From assembly GCA_030272585.1 (NCBI GenBank), contig BSYQ01000002.1, positions 3,596,001-3,660,000 on the forward strand: a DNA stretch of 64,000 nt, read 5' to 3'. Positions 22,297-32,533 of the stretch are shown one piece after another. The notes beneath the pieces are model-generated. The model had not been told where the DNA came from. It saw only the letters and a program-made list of their open reading frames with translations, and searched no databases. Position numbers and translations under genes: made by a program. Every line of letters starts with the position of its first letter. The stretch's first letter is position 1. This DNA comes from Bryopsis sp. KO-2023 (taxonomy: Eukaryota; Chlorophyta; Ulvophyceae; Bryopsidales; Bryopsidaceae).

Positions 22297-22880
22297 ATGA
22301 GCGCAACCGAGAAAGAGAAACGTCTGGAGGTAGAAAACGCCGCTCTCCGTGCTCGTATCAGTGAGCAGGAGGTCATGGTGCGGGGGCTGTTCAGCCACAT
22401 AAGCGAACTCCAGGGAAAACTGGCCAAGAGTGGTGATGAAAGGGACAAGGCCGCTGGGATGAAACGGAAATTAGAGTCGGAGGACGTCAAAGAGCGCCTG
22501 TGCGCAATGGACCGGAAACTGGAGGAGGAGAGGGCGCGTCTGAAAGATTTTATGCAAGCCGTTTAGGAGAAAGATGAGAAGATAAAGGCGTTGGAAGCAA
22601 AGCTTAATGACCAGAAAGACTTGCAGAATCAGATGGTCTCCGCCAAAGAATTTGACAGCAACAGCCAAACCAGCAAAAAGCTCATCAAAGAAAAAATTCT
22701 GCTCCATCTGTGGGAACATATCATGGTGCAGGAAGATAGCCAGGTCTTTAACAATTGTGTGCTATGCTAGATGCGGACAAGAGCTTACTTGATAATTATG
22801 GAAGGACACCACTGGCCCTTGTTGAAAACTATTCTCCGCCTGAAGCGACGAAGGGAGAGTTGAAGGTGCTCCTTCAGTAA
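22297..22880 (+). pseudogene. Coiled-coil plus ankyrin gene remnant with in-frame stop
   Basis: From ATG 22297 a heptad-rich coiled coil runs 89 codons to a TAG at 22564-22566. The same frame then continues as coiled coil (EKDEKIKALEAKLNDQKDL...) to about 22740, so a single CAG-to-TAG change is the likely break. Downstream, after a GCTAG acceptor like those of the ankyrin genes here, 22765-22880 encodes a terminal ankyrin exon (ADKSLLDNYGRTPLALVENY...ELKVLLQ) that aligns in pattern with the last exon of the arm A/B ankyrin genes. The piece looks like a broken relative of that family. Tolerated readthrough or an unrecognised intron around the TAG cannot be excluded. Confidence 0.55.
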
Positions 22881-23832
22881 GGTTCGTTTTTCTCAGCAAT
22901 ATATTTTTTCCTTTCCAATCACTGTTAATTTTGAAAACGGTTTTCCTGGAGCCCACGCTTTACAAACGAAAGTGGTCCAGAAATTGCAAAACTGAACATG
23001 TAAGATTAGTTTTGAAAGAGGTCATATTTATAATGATCATACAGAATTAGGATTTAACAACCCCCTTTGTTGTTTCAAGGAGGGATGGGATGAGTTCATT
23101 TCGCTTGACCACCAACCCACCAGGATGATAAAGCATGATCCCCAAAAATCAAGTCGGTTTTTTAAGGTCTTATGGTTGGGGGCAGTCCAACAAGGAAGGC
23201 TCGGAGCATTCTTTCTCTTTTCTTTGATTTCACACATGTTCAGTCGATGACAGTTAGTTACTTACTGCTTATAAGCAGTACATGTTTCTCACTCTTGTTT
23301 GAAATGCGGGAAAACGTATGGAATGGGGTCCAGGAGGGGGGCAGTGCTACTCACTGTTCCGAAAAAGGGATGGCTGAGGGTGTTTAATCAAAACAAAATT
23401 CTCAACTTGATACATTTGATGTTTGTGCTGACCCCATCTTCACCATGGCACTGCTATCCCAACAGTGGAATCTCAATGGCTGCAAAATACCCCAAAATGT
23501 TGGTTTTTGTTTCCTCATTCTGGTGCTTTCTTGTACTGTTCTTTTCCTTGTGTGGGAGAGCTTCCCCTTTAAACAAGCAAGTCCAGACATGCATCCCACA
23601 AACCTTTTCATCTTCTTCATAACCAATGCGATAAAAACATTGTTTCTTCCATTTGGACAATTTTGCTGTAGGAAAGTGAAACTTCGTTCTAAAGGTGTAC
23701 ATCTGCAAATAGGAAGCTGATTGCCCATCCAAAAAACAATGACTGTTGCAAGACTTCCACAACACAAAATCACACACAAATTTGCATAAACAATCGTTGA
23801 AAAAGGTTTCCTACACCAAAGGTCAACACTTG
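22881..23832. other. No gene recognised
   Basis: 3' flank of the broken F-box/WD40 gene. About 23690-23832 is related to the 3' flank of the intact paralogue (about 47720-47914), showing that the duplicated block extends beyond the coding region. Confidence 0.45.
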
Positions 23833-24403
23833 TTAGTCTTCAAGGCAAGAGTGGGCACAGAAGTCCCACACCAGGATTTTCCCGTCGCACCGCACAACAG
23901 TCAGCCTGCCCTCCGTCAAGAAAAGACCTATGAGTTTACCCCCTACATGAAACGTGCGAAGGAAACGATCCTCCTCGACAAGACCGGAAACCACCACTTC
24001 CATCGAGTTTCTCGTACCCTGCGCAAACTTGCTTTCGTTGAGCGCTACAAGAAACCACCTTGGGTTATTGTCCACAACTCGCACAGACTCGAAGGTCTCC
24101 AAATCCCATATCCGGATGGTATCGTCCACAGAGCCACTAACAAACATCTTGTCATTGGCATCAACACGCAAGATAGGACGAGAGTGTCCCTCGAGTGCCA
24201 CCACGCGGGTGCAGGAGGCCAAGCTCCACACTTCCAGATGCCCAACCCTCAATCCACATATCAACAAACCCACTCCCTTGGCAAATGCGGCACATAAAAT
24301 GTCCTCTTGCACCGGGCCACCCTCATTCAAAACCTTCACACGAGTCCAGCCCATCTTGCTCCACAAATCCAGGCACCCAAACGTACCACCAAAGGCCACG
24401 TGG
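23833..24403 (-). pseudogene. F-box/WD40 gene copy 1, 3' (WD40) half, separated by retrotransposon
   Basis: Encodes the WD40 part: FGCLDLWSK, LEVWSLASC, ALEGHSRP, IRIWDLETFESVRV and ILVWDFCAHS, then a stop at 23833. It joins seamlessly, once the element is ignored, to the 5' half at 38524-39007. The split lies at the His-Val codons equivalent to residues 165-166 of the intact paralogue. The coding frame is still open in both halves, so the retrotransposon is the only visible disruption. Confidence 0.85.
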
Positions 24404-24628
24404 TGTAGCGCAGGTGTGGTACAGACAGCTGTATGTCTGACTTGGTAGTACAGAAGAGTACAGGGGTCACCTCAGAGTACGATAGTACTACAGAGGTTAC
24501 AAGAAGGGCTCTGTGCTAGGTTCGAACGAATTATTCTTTTTTAAGTTATTTCCCTTCAAGTGTGCTCGTGTGTGACTATCGCCCCACCCTCAGTTCGTTA
24601 CACAGCTCAAACCCACAGAGCTGTAACA
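24404..24628 (+). repeat. 5' LTR, 225 bp
   Basis: Begins TGTAGCGCAG and ends CTGTAACA; TG...CA termini. Same length and, as read, same sequence as 38299-38523. Confidence 0.95.
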
Positions 24629-24644
24629 TTGGTTTCGGAGCCCG
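24629..24644 (+). promoter_or_regulatory. Putative primer binding site
   Basis: Immediately after the 5' LTR the sequence reads T-TGGTTTCGGAGCCC. It resembles the complement of an initiator tRNA-Met 3' end (TGGTATCAGAGC in many eukaryotes) with two differences. Position directly after the LTR is the main support. Confidence 0.6.
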
Positions 24645-25190
24645 GCGAAGAGCCTAGGCGAAATAGAGAGCGAAGGTCGACCTGAGAGGCGAATTCGCGC
24701 GCACCCAACCCTAACACGGTCCAAGAACTACAACCTACTACGCCTGGAAGCTATACTACGAAGTGCTACTACGTTTGGAGGTCCTACTATCCCAAGGCGG
24801 ACTCCAGGGGTCGACTATTGTGGAGATAGTCGTCCAGAGCGTGATTTAGTACGACTTCCAGGGCCTACAAAAGTTGGTGGAAAGGCCAACAAACGGTTAG
24901 TCGGACTTAGGCCAACAAAAGTAGTGGGAAGGCCGACAAAGGATTGGGTAGCGGACAAAAGTGTTGGAGCAACACTGAAGAATCAGCAGTGTGCCAGCGG
25001 ACTGTGAATAGGCGGACTATCACGTGACCACACATAGCGGAACATTAACTATTCGTTGACAAGGCGGATTGGTCGACACAAGTGTGGGAAGAAGGACTTC
25101 ACCACTGTGTAGGAAATTGCTAGTCGCCAACTTCTGGTGTGAGAAAGGTTCGGCCTGTAAACATCCCTGCGAAGTTTTGGCGGACTAACA
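24645..25190. other. Retrotransposon 5' leader
   Basis: About 550 bp of untranslated leader between primer site and gag ATG, with several GGCCAACAAAAG/GGCCGACAAAGG-type repeats. No coding frame. Confidence 0.6.
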
Positions 25191-27089
25191 ATGTCACGGG
25201 AAAGCGTAGCACAATCGCCACATCGCCATGATGATGGTGGTGATGGTGAGCCGATGGAAGCCGACGTTGTCGGACATGTGTCCGTCATAGGAGGAACTAC
25301 ACCGCGAGTTGTATCTCCGGGAACAGTTCCCGCTAGCTCTAGCGGAGTTTATGCCCGCTATGCCGACCACATGCGGTTGCATACGCGGCACCGAGAGCTA
25401 CAGCGGGCTATTGATTCGCGGATAGCACATGTGGATCAACAGCTTGAAAATATCCACGGATTAATCGAGCAGACCCGCAATGACGGACAAGGCAATGTGC
25501 GACGTTTAACCGAGGCAACCCGGCGTTTGGATGGTTTGTATGCAGCACTCGACCGACAAGTTCAAGAGGTTCGTGAAACTCTCACTCCACTTCGAGCGGA
25601 AGTGGCGACAAACTCAAATGAACTGCGGACGTTACGAGAGAGCAACAATCAGGCTAACCAGCGCATTGATCAATTGACTGCCCAAGTGGGAGAACTCCGA
25701 CAAGCATTGCAGCATGCAGCGGAGAGTCGACGAAGGGATCGCACCGCGAATCAGCAATTCCGCGAGACCGCAAACGGACAAATGCAACAGCTATTGCGCC
25801 GTTTGGCGGCGGTGGAACAGCGGGTGGAACAAGTTCCTACAGACGCACCACCAGCGGTAAACCCAGCTGAAATTGCACGTATGGGAAATGCGGTCCGAGA
25901 AATTGGAGAACGTGTAACCCAAGTAACAAACACCTTGGCGGACACGCAAAGAACGCAGAGAAGTGCTTTCGACGCGCGACTGGATGATCTGAGAAGGTCC
26001 GCGCGCGGAAGAACGGATGTAGTGGAACAGCAGTTAAATGCACGAGTGGATGAGGTGGTGGCAAAATTGGAGGAACTCGGCGGCGATGAAGTGGAAGAAG
26101 AAGTGGAAGGCGGACAAGCCATTCCGAACTTCTTTGACCCTGACCAACAAGGTCAGCCGCAAGTTGTTCCCCAACAACCACCTCAGGTGGTGGCACCAGT
26201 GGTAGCGGCAGCGGCACGCCCATTTGCGGTCGCCCCACTAAGGTTGCCCGCACCAGAACGGTTCTATCCAGAAAATAAGAACCGGGAGTTACCCTCAGAA
26301 TGGATAGAGGGACTCACCACTCAGTTCGATGCATTGAACGTCCACGATCCGGAGCGTGTTCCAATAGCATTGACCCTACTCGGAGGCGCAGCGGCGGCAT
26401 GGGTAACTTCAACGCCCATGCAAAGAAGATATTTATCGGCGCTGTCGTGGGACGAATTTGTGGAACAATTCGTTTCGCGTTTTGAGCCTATTAACCGGGA
26501 GCGGCACAATCGGGACGAGCTCGGACGTCTAAAGCTTGTTGGCAGCATGAACATTGTGGACTACTGTCAGAAATTCCGACTATACCGTTCGCGGTGTCGG
26601 GAGTTGAGCGACCAGGAGGCCTACAGAATATTTGAAGCCTCGTTGCCAACTCAACTGCAGTATGATCTTCGATTGCGGGCAGAGCTAGACGGAGATTACG
26701 AGGGCGCCTTCCAAATGATTCAGAACATTGGGGGAACGCTGTCCCAGATGACGGGCCGGTATAACCCGTTCCAGCAACAAACCCAAAGGGGCGGACGACG
26801 AGGCGGACAAAGAGGAGGTCGTTCCGGAAGAGGTGGCAGACAAACACAATCCGCGCCGCAAGGGTCAACAACCGGCGGCGGAAGCGGATATGGATACACC
26901 TCAGTTGCTGGAGGTACTGGCGCTGGATCACAAGCAAGTGTTCAGGGCGGAAGGGGTCAGTCAAGAGGGAACCGAAGAGGAGGTGGCCGACAAAGCCAAC
27001 AGGGAACACAAATGTCCCTTGGCACCTGTACCGTTTGCAATAAGACTGGTCATACAGCGGCCAATTGCAGACAGAAACAGGGAAACTAG
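25191..27089 (+). CDS. gag: Gag polyprotein of the chromovirus
   Basis: 632 residues, uninterrupted. Residues about 65-300 are charged coiled coil. About 365-520 form the retrotransposon capsid region ([44 protein letters not shown]). A Gly/Arg-rich stretch follows (about 525-605), then one CCHC zinc knuckle ([14 protein letters not shown], about 611-624). Gag forms the particle and packages RNA. The stop TAG at 27087 directly follows a frameshift heptamer, so pol is expected as a Gag-Pol fusion. Confidence 0.95.
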   Translation: MSRESVAQSPHRHDDGGDGEPMEADVVGHVSVIGGTTPRVVSPGTVPASSSGVYARYADHMRLHTRHRELQRAIDSRIAHVDQQLENIHGLIEQTRNDGQGNVRRLTEATRRLDGLYAALDRQVQEVRETLTPLRAEVATNSNELRTLRESNNQANQRIDQLTAQVGELRQALQHAAESRRRDRTANQQFRETANGQMQQLLRRLAAVEQRVEQVPTDAPPAVNPAEIARMGNAVREIGERVTQVTNTLADTQRTQRSAFDARLDDLRRSARGRTDVVEQQLNARVDEVVAKLEELGGDEVEEEVEGGQAIPNFFDPDQQGQPQVVPQQPPQVVAPVVAAAARPFAVAPLRLPAPERFYPENKNRELPSEWIEGLTTQFDALNVHDPERVPIALTLLGGAAAAWVTSTPMQRRYLSALSWDEFVEQFVSRFEPINRERHNRDELGRLKLVGSMNIVDYCQKFRLYRSRCRELSDQEAYRIFEASLPTQLQYDLRLRAELDGDYEGAFQMIQNIGGTLSQMTGRYNPFQQQTQRGGRRGGQRGGRSGRGGRQTQSAPQGSTTGGGSGYGYTSVAGGTGAGSQASVQGGRGQSRGNRRGGGRQSQQGTQMSLGTCTVCNKTGHTAANCRQKQGN

Positions 27090-27115
27090 CCTCCTCTGAT
27101 CGGGCTGCCGGAGAG
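27080..27115 (+). promoter_or_regulatory. Programmed -1 ribosomal frameshift signal (gag-pol)
   Basis: The heptamer G GGA AAC (27080-27086) lies in the gag frame in the canonical X XXY YYZ register, directly before the gag stop. About 5 nt downstream is a stem-loop: CCTCT pairs with AGAGG, with an inner CGG/CCG stem around GCTG (about 27092-27115). A -1 slip continues into the pol frame ([11 protein letters not shown]...). The pol frame is -1 relative to gag, as this mechanism requires. Confidence 0.85.
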
Positions 27116-29699
27116 GTAAAACAACCTGGCAGGCGGAAAAATCGCCGACTGAAGCAAGCCCACAAGAGAGGATCGGCGGCGAGACTGAACCACGCAGTAC
27201 CACAAGGAGATAAAAGGAAGAAACGGGTTAGAAGGGGTGTCCGGGGTGGACAAGGAAGAAAACGTGCAAGTGTGATCAACAAGTTATTAGCGGCTATGGA
27301 AGGATTCTCTAGAGGACGTCAAGCGGATTGTTCCAACGTGCATGATACCCCGGGGGTATCGCTCAGTAGGCACATTGGTAACCTGAACATGACGGAATCT
27401 GGATGTTTTGGTGGAAACCGGCAGGACCAAAGTCCGGTAAGGGGAGGTGGACAACATCCTACAGTTTGGCAAGAGTGGAGAGGGAAGACGCAAGCCCCCA
27501 CGAGAGAGAGCGCGAACCCTCTGGCTAACAAAGCAAACCGCTCTGGGATTAAACCTTGGCGGCGGAGTTTGGCTATTGAGAGCCGAAGTTGTGACACAAA
27601 ACAACCGCTGCGGATGTCATCAAGTAGCACTGGCTGCCAGACACTTCCTCTGGAACAGTCGGCGCTCTCCGCAGTTGCCCGTCCTACAAGCCAAGTTCGT
27701 TCCACCAAACAAACTTCTAGTACTTCTGAACCTGGAAGGAGGACATTGGTTACCTCTATTAGCGAAGCTGACGCTATTGGTACCTTGTTCCGGGTCGAAG
27801 TGAAAATCGCCAATCACCCGGTGACGGCGCTTATCGACAGTGGCGCATCGGGCGATTTCATTGCGGAAGATGTGGTCAAGTTGTTGGACCGCAAGTTGGA
27901 GAAGGTGGAATCCCCCACCGAAGTCTCACTAGCGGATGGAACAAAAGTGGAGGTTAAGCAGCAAGTCCGAACAGTAGTGCGGATTGGCCCCACAACGTCC
28001 ACCACAACTTTGTACGTGTTACCGAAGACAAGTCATTCAATCATCTTGGGGAAACCATGGCTAGCAAGAGTCAACCCACAGATAGATTGGAGGGAACACG
28101 AAATGCACATCTCTAGGCGGAACCAACCAGATGCTCTTGTAAAGGGTATCCCGCCAGGAGTGGTGCCGACTATATCTGAGGAGAAACCGTTAAAAGGAGA
28201 GTTCATGACCGCTAAAGCAGCAGCTAAAGCGCTCAGACAAAGGAGAAAGCGTTCGTGTCTTGTTCTCGTGAGACAAGCGCGAAGGAATCCGACAGAAACA
28301 GATGGAAAGAGGAAGTTGGAGTTACTGTTAATACATCCTACAACGGGCAAAGTATCAGCATTTCCAGAGGCCGACAAACCTTTGGAGGAACCAACCGAAC
28401 TACCGAAGGAAGTGGATCCACGGTTTGGGGACGCTCTCAAGAAGATACCTGAGAAGGTTATCAGAGACGCGTTTAAGAGGAATGCTGACATGTTTCCGGC
28501 AGATTTACCTGGAATAGCGTCTTTGCGGCCCAAATACGATATGAGGATCGATTTGGAACCAGGGACAAAGCCTGCTTGGCGGCCGTTGTACAAGTACAGT
28601 CCCGCAGAGTTGGACGAGATGAAGACCCAAATCGATTTCCTACTCGAGAAGGGGTTTATCCGGCCATCGCATTCCCCATACGGAGCACCGATATTGTTCG
28701 TGCCCAAGAAGGAGGGAACAATGCGAATGTGCATTGATTACCGCGTTTTGAACCGCCACACGGTCAAAACCAGGTATCCTCTGCCGCGGACTGAGGAATT
28801 GTTCGACCGACTTGGGGGAAGTCGTTACTTCACCAAGATCGACTTGCGAACAGGATATTGGCAGCAGCGTCTAGACCCGGCGGACGTGCACAAGAGCGCG
28901 TTCAGAAGCAGATACGGCCACTATGAGTTTTAAGTGGTACCGTTCGGGCTAACGGGAGCCCCAGGATACTTCATGTCGATGCTCAACGACATCCTGCGGG
29001 AGCACCTGGACGACTTCGTCGTTGTTTTCCTCGATGACATCTTGGTATTTTCGCGGACAGCTAAAGACCATGCCCGTCATGTAGAGGCGGTTCTGGCGAA
29101 ACTTCGGGAGCAGAAGCTATACTGCAAACTGCCGAAGTGCGAGCTGGCGCGGACAGGAGTAGAATATCTCGGACATTGGATATCAGCGGCCGGCGTTATG
29201 CCTATGGACGACAAGGTGGCGAAGCTTACGAAGTGGCCACGTCCTACAAACATCACTGAAGTACGTTCCTTCTTAGGAATGGCGAGCTATTACCGCAAGT
29301 TTATCTTCCGGTTTAGTGAAATAGCCGCCCCACTTCATGAATTGACCAAGGCAAACGTGGTATTCCGCTGGACTGAGGCGTGCCAGAAGGCATTCAAGAC
29401 ATTGCGGACATGTCTCAGTGAGAGTCCGGTCCTACTATTTCCTGACTTACGGAAACCGTTCACGGTTTTCACGGATTCCAGCAACCATGCTGTAGGAGGT
29501 GTGTTATGCCAAGAGGGAACTGGCAGACAACTGCAACCAATCGCATATGAGAGTCACAAACTCATACCCGCTGAGCGGAACTACCCATACTAGGGATATG
29601 ATAGGTAATAATCGGCCTGCTGTAAACAGGTCTAAACGGGGTCGGATCGGACTCTGGTTTTCACGAACGTGTGTTTTGGAGTGATACAAAAAAAGTCGG

Positions 29700-29990
29700 T
29701 TTTTTTTTTTTTTTTCAAAACCGATCATGATCGGCGTCGATCATCGGTGATCGGTGTTATGATCGGACCGATTAATCGGGATCGGCGACCGATCCGATCA
29801 AAGAACGGCGTCGGCCGATCACGATCCCGATCCGATCAAGGCGTGGAGCTGTGATCGGAATAGTCGGCCGATCAAAGTCGGCGTGTTTTCTTTGATCGGT
29901 GCAGTGATCGGGGTGTGCCGATCATGATCGGTGTGAAAGGCGCAATGTCGGTCACATCATTCAAAATCGGTTGTGTGGGTCTGATGCCGA
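29700..29990. repeat. Left subterminal GATCGG/CCGATC repeat cluster of the hAT
   Basis: More than twenty GATCGG, CGATC or CCGATC hexamers lie within 300 bp in both orientations. Such clusters are the usual transposase-binding sites in hAT elements. A matching cluster occurs at the right end. Confidence 0.8.
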
Positions 29991-30224
29991 CTTGCGATCC
30001 GACTACCCGTGTTCACTGACACACCGATGACTCAGATGTGACGTCCAGCGCAAAACTGCCTCCAATATATGTCGAGCCTCGAGGCGTTTGGGCCACCTTC
30101 TTTTCTCGTGTTATGCTTGGACTTGTCTCTGTTTGCATATTGCGGTCCCTGTTTCGGTCCCTGTTTTTGTCCCGGTTTCGGTCCCTTTACCCCAGGTCCT
30201 GTTTTTTTTCTCTCGGTTTCTGAA

Positions 30225-31852
30225 ATGGTCGACGCGTTCCCTGCTATTCGGTACGCCCGGGAGCTTAACAGCCTCGGTGGCGCGATTCCTCCCGCGGTGG
30301 GAAAAGAACCTGCCGACGCGCGGCAGAGAATCTATGGCTGCGTCCGGTCCCTGCGTCGGTTTTTCGGATTGGAACGGGTAAGTATCGTTGTCGCGGTTTC
30401 TGTTGGTGCTGCTGTTGGTGTCTGTCCGGAAACAGATTTCTTGTTTGCTTGGTTGTGTAGGTTCCGTTCCTGAAGGTTTGCAGTACTCTCGGATCCGGTT
30501 ATCTGCAAGCTGCGATGGACAACGACCCGTACCTGCCCAGACTCGTGGACCGTTTGCTGGTGTACCTGGAGCAAGGCCCACCCGGAATCGTGAGAGAGGG
30601 TTACCAGAACCTGGCTTCGGATACGCATCGGGTGATATCGGTTAAAACAGGTGAGTTAAATCAGTTGAATATCTGATGCTGCGGTTGTTTTATTGTTTTT
30701 TTCCTGTTAGGGTAACAAGTTGTTGTGTATGGAGCAGGAGTGCTCACAGGATATTGCCTGGAACAGAACCTGGCTCAGCTAGAAGTTGAGGTCCAGAATA
30801 TGATAGTAATCTCGGATCAGATTGCTGCAGACTTCTCGATTCCATTACCACCAGCACCAGCACCAGCACCAGCACCAGCACCAGCACCAGCACCAGCAGC
30901 ACCACCAGCAGCACCACCCATGCCATCTGGATCAGGATCCTCAGCGCCAGCAGCAGCACCACCGGTTGGATCAGGGTCAGGAATGGCACCACCAGCAGCA
31001 TCGTATGAACCGGCCCCATCAGGACCTGGCTCATTCATCAAGGTGGAGCCTGTGGAACACTGGGGAGACGATGACAGCGAAGTGGAGCTGATTGGGGAGT
31101 TCCGACCTCAACCAGGGCGTGGATCCTGTGCGGAATATGAAGATGGAGAGTACCCAGATTCAGGATATGGATCGGGGTTTGGATCAGGGTTTGGATCGGG
31201 GTCAGGACTTGGGTCAGGATCAAGGCCTGGATCAGGATTCGGAAACGAACCTCTCAGAAGTGGTGGCAGGGGTCCCCAACCTAACTTTGAACAGATGCGG
31301 GCCCAGATGCACGCACACAGGCAGGACCAGAGTGAGCCCCAGAGGTACCCAGTAGAAACCCCGTTCCCGAGAGATTTTGATGGCTTCTCCTGTCAAACGG
31401 ATCAGCGCGGTAGAGCCGTGCCCAGAAGGTGCCCAGTACAACAGGACCAGATCCAATTATCGGATGAGGAGCGGGTTCAGCTGCGGTTGGAGGACATGGA
31501 GCTCAGGACCAGGTACACCTTCAACGGAGATTATAAAATCCAATTCCCCATCAGCTTCCGGTCGATGGTCCACCTGGTACAGTTCCTCCAAAACGTGGCC
31601 CTGGAAAACTCGTGGATTCTCCACAGAATAAAGGAAGCATTATATATCCATGGCATTGTCATATCAGACACTAAAGTTTACAGGAGAACCGGAAGAGGGG
31701 GGTTGGACGGTTTCAGGCGTCATTCAGGGAACTCGGGCACAGTGTTCAGCGTTAGAGAATGGAATGATGCACTGGTGGAAGAAATCGATGTTGTAGAGGA
31801 GCAGGAGCAGGACCAGGATCAGCAGCACCATGGGGGTGGGTTTGAAGGGTAG
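30225..31852 (+). CDS. Second gene of the hAT element: low-complexity protein, unknown function
   Basis: Three exons (30225-30377, 30461-30650 and 30720-31852) join in phase to encode 491 residues. The last acceptor (ACAAG) is the weakest because the TAG at 30710 leads to an early stop. Residues 1-115 are globular-looking (RQRIYGCVRSLRRFFGLER; PYLPRLVDRLLVYLEQG). A Pro-Ala repeat follows, then Ser/Gly/Pro-rich and acidic segments and a GSGFGSG-type repeat. Near residues 370-450 is a compact segment (YTFNGDYKIQFPISFRSM...NVALENSWILHRIKEALYIHG) that is the best candidate for a folded domain. No known family is recognised. It converges on the transposase gene, like accessory genes of some two-gene transposons. 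A host gene captured by the element is an alternative. Confidence 0.6.
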
Positions 31853-32065
31853 GAATGTGATGATTGTCCAGAGTTTGACAATGGAATGGTGCACTGGTGG
31901 GAGAAATCGATTTTGTAGAGGAGCAGGATCAGGATCAGCTTTGCTGGGTAGGAATGTGATGATTTGTGATGACTGAGTGGATGTGGATGAAAGAACGAAA
32001 TGGTACACTGCTCTGGTGGAGGATATCGAGTTTTCAGGAAGCAGTATTGGGATCAGGATCAGGAC
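31760..32065. repeat. Degenerate tandem repeats at the end of the second hAT gene
   Basis: The last coding segment (GCACTGGTGG...GTAGAGGAGCAGGA...) recurs twice downstream, near 31888-31940 and 32010-32065, in decaying form. The stop codon lies inside the first unit, so the 3' end of the gene was duplicated. Confidence 0.7.
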
Positions 32066-32170
32066 TCAGTGGATCAGTGACTCAGTGGATGATGATGAAC
32101 GGTTTCCGGACTCAGTGAAATGTAAAACCGTTTGTGGATGATGTTCACCCCGAGGGAGACTACGGAAAAC

Positions 32171-32480
32171 TGGAACAGATCCAGGTTGCATGTTGAAAAA
32201 CTGCCTGTTAAAAAACGGAAAAACCAAGACTGACCCCTCCACAAAAACCCCTGCCAAACCATGGAATCTGGAACAGATCCAGGTTGCATGTTAAAAAACT
32301 GCCTGTTAAAAAACGGAAAAACCAAGACTGACCCCTCCACAAAAACCCCTGCCAAACCATGGAATCTGGAACAGATCCAGGTTGCATGTTAAAAAACTGC
32401 CTGTTAAAAAACGGAAAAACCAAGACTGACCCCTCCACAAAAACCCCTGCCAAACCATGGAATCTGGAACAGATCCAATT
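32171..32480. repeat. 98-bp tandem repeat, three units plus a partial fourth
   Basis: Units begin at 32171, 32269 and 32367, with a truncated one at 32465, each starting TGGAACAGATCCA. Copies two and three are almost identical. The array lies between the two convergent hAT genes, just past the transposase stop. Confidence 0.95.
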
Positions 32481-32533
32481 TGCATCAGAAACAGATTCAG
32501 ATCCAGGTTGCAGAAAAAAAGAAGGGAACCACA

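Noticed and set aside
26491..27282. 263-codon minus-strand open frame
   Set aside because: Antisense shadow of gag with no domain signature.
28033..28734. 233-codon minus-strand open frame
   Set aside because: Antisense shadow of pol protease/RT.
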